DNA of 22,462 nt from CAUUGB01 sp963544615 (GTDB lineage Bacteria > Patescibacteriota > Microgenomatia > UBA1400 > PJMF01), in contig CAUUGB010000013.1 of assembly GCA_963544615.1 (NCBI GenBank), positions 1 to 22,462 of the forward strand, written 5' to 3'. Both the position numbers and the translations under genes were made by a program. Under the pieces are notes generated by a model that ran no database searches, was not told where the DNA came from, and saw nothing but the letters and a program-made list of their open reading frames with translations. Positions 21,777 to 22,462 of the stretch are shown one piece after another (position 1 is the stretch's first letter; every line of letters starts with the position of its first letter).

Positions 21777-22462
21777 ATGAATATTTTTGATATTATGGAC
21801 TCACTAGCAGAGCAAAGTGGTTCTGACATTCACTTAATTCCCGGAGTACCACCAGTTTTGCGTCTTGATGGCGAATTAAAACCTGTACCTGGAGCACCGA
21901 TTTTGGGGGCACAGGAATTATCAGTTTTAATTGACCCTCTCATGAATGATTGGCAAAAGGCTAAATTTGAAGAAAAAAAAGAGTGGGATTTTGCTTTCCA
22001 ACACGGTGATAAAGGTCGCTTTAGAATTAACGTTTATTACACCAAGGGCATGAAAGCGGCAGCACTGCGCTTAATCCCCTCACGGATTATGACTATGTCA
22101 GAGTTAGGTTTGCCACCCATTTTTGAACAGTTGGCCGTAAAGAAACAAGGTTTGGTTTTAGTCACCGGTCCTACTGGAGAGGGCAAATCAACTTCACTGG
22201 CAGCTTTAATTGACCAAATCAACTCTACTCGCAATGAGCATATTCTTACCATTGAAGACCCAATTGAATTTGTCTATGAGCCTAAAATGAGTATTATTTC
22301 TCAGCGGGAGCTCAATCAAGACACTCATGATTGGCCAGTAGCGCTAAGAAGTGCCTTGCGCGAAGACCCCAATATTGTTTTGGTGGGAGAAATGCGCGAT
22401 TTCGAAACCATGGCGGCAGCGATTACAGTGGCAGAAACAGGTCATTTGGTTTTAGCTACGCT
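21777..22462 (+). CDS. pilT: Type IV pilus retraction ATPase PilT, N-terminal 228 residues (3' truncated by window edge)
   Basis: PilT disassembles the pilus and drives retraction. The visible part begins with MNIFDIMDSLAEQSGSDIHL, matching the short PilT N-domain with its SDIHL motif, followed by PPVLRLDGEL. Walker A is GPTGEGKS (131-138), with Glu135 where Ser is usual. TIEDPIEF is the Asp box, then ISQRELNQDT, LREDPNIVLVGEMRD (Walker B) and the start of the His box AETGHLVLAT. The frame is open at the window end. The start is fixed by the promoter, whose predicted +1 is the A of the ATG. Confidence 0.9.
   Translation, partial: MNIFDIMDSLAEQSGSDIHLIPGVPPVLRLDGELKPVPGAPILGAQELSVLIDPLMNDWQKAKFEEKKEWDFAFQHGDKGRFRINVYYTKGMKAAALRLIPSRIMTMSELGLPPIFEQLAVKKQGLVLVTGPTGEGKSTSLAALIDQINSTRNEHILTIEDPIEFVYEPKMSIISQRELNQDTHDWPVALRSALREDPNIVLVGEMRDFETMAAAITVAETGHLVLAT

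Noticed and set aside
1..22462. CRISPR arrays, tRNA or rRNA genes, intact insertion sequences, prophage genes or attachment sites
   Set aside because: No repeat-spacer pattern, cloverleaf sequence, rRNA segment, transposase of recognisable length or integrase was seen on either strand by reading; a covariance-model search would be needed to exclude a small RNA gene.

Overview
The window looks like a compact, AT-rich bacterial chromosome of the Candidate Phyla Radiation (Patescibacteria) type. This is inferred from a whole-picture match: short intergenic gaps, small divergent versions of housekeeping proteins (a trigger factor with no room for a PPIase domain, a very short DNA polymerase III delta' subunit), many multi-pass GT-C glycosyltransferases in tandem, and type IV pilus ATPases. 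No rRNA or marker gene is present to fix the phylum. TGA closes at least two real genes in ATGA overlaps (10135-10137 and 14831-14833), so the TGA=Gly code of Gracilibacteria/Absconditabacteria is not in use.

Layout. 1-615: the end of an unknown gene, a small membrane protein, and a start-less open frame with a zinc-ribbon-like CPRC motif. 624-2831 (minus): a membrane-anchored stalk protein with a C-terminal beta-rich domain, and a membrane-anchored NagZ-type GH3 glycosidase. 3001-3714 (plus): a Nudix-fold protein whose Nudix box has lost its metal-binding glutamates; it has a consensus promoter buried in dyads, a perfect Shine-Dalgarno and a strong terminator. 3816-4355 (minus): an unknown protein made of two copies of a beta-rich module. 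4509-5678 (plus): a LytR-CpsA-Psr (LCP) ligase. 5718-18314 (plus): an uninterrupted 12.6-kb run of eight glycosyltransferase genes. 18257-19911 (minus): a trigger-factor-like chaperone and holB-like delta'. 19937 to the end (plus): pilB and pilT, with a possible 22-residue micropeptide between them.

How the genes may work together. The glycosyltransferase run encodes three GT2 and two GT4 domains (cytoplasmic, nucleotide-sugar dependent) and five membrane GT-C-type domains (expected to use polyprenyl-phosphate sugars on the outer face). Two genes are fusions: GT2+GT-C and GT2+GT4. With the LCP ligase just upstream this looks like a surface-glycan or protein-glycosylation locus. No flippase, polymerase or nucleotide-sugar synthesis gene is visible here.

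The most striking non-coding signal is promoter placement. At nine of the starts in the window a TATAAT-like -10 box lies 6 to 10 nt before the start codon, which predicts leaderless or nearly leaderless mRNAs. This fixes several start codons. At pilB/holB a single palindromic -10 element appears to serve both directions. The Nudix-like and stalk-protein genes instead have ordinary leaders with Shine-Dalgarno sequences.
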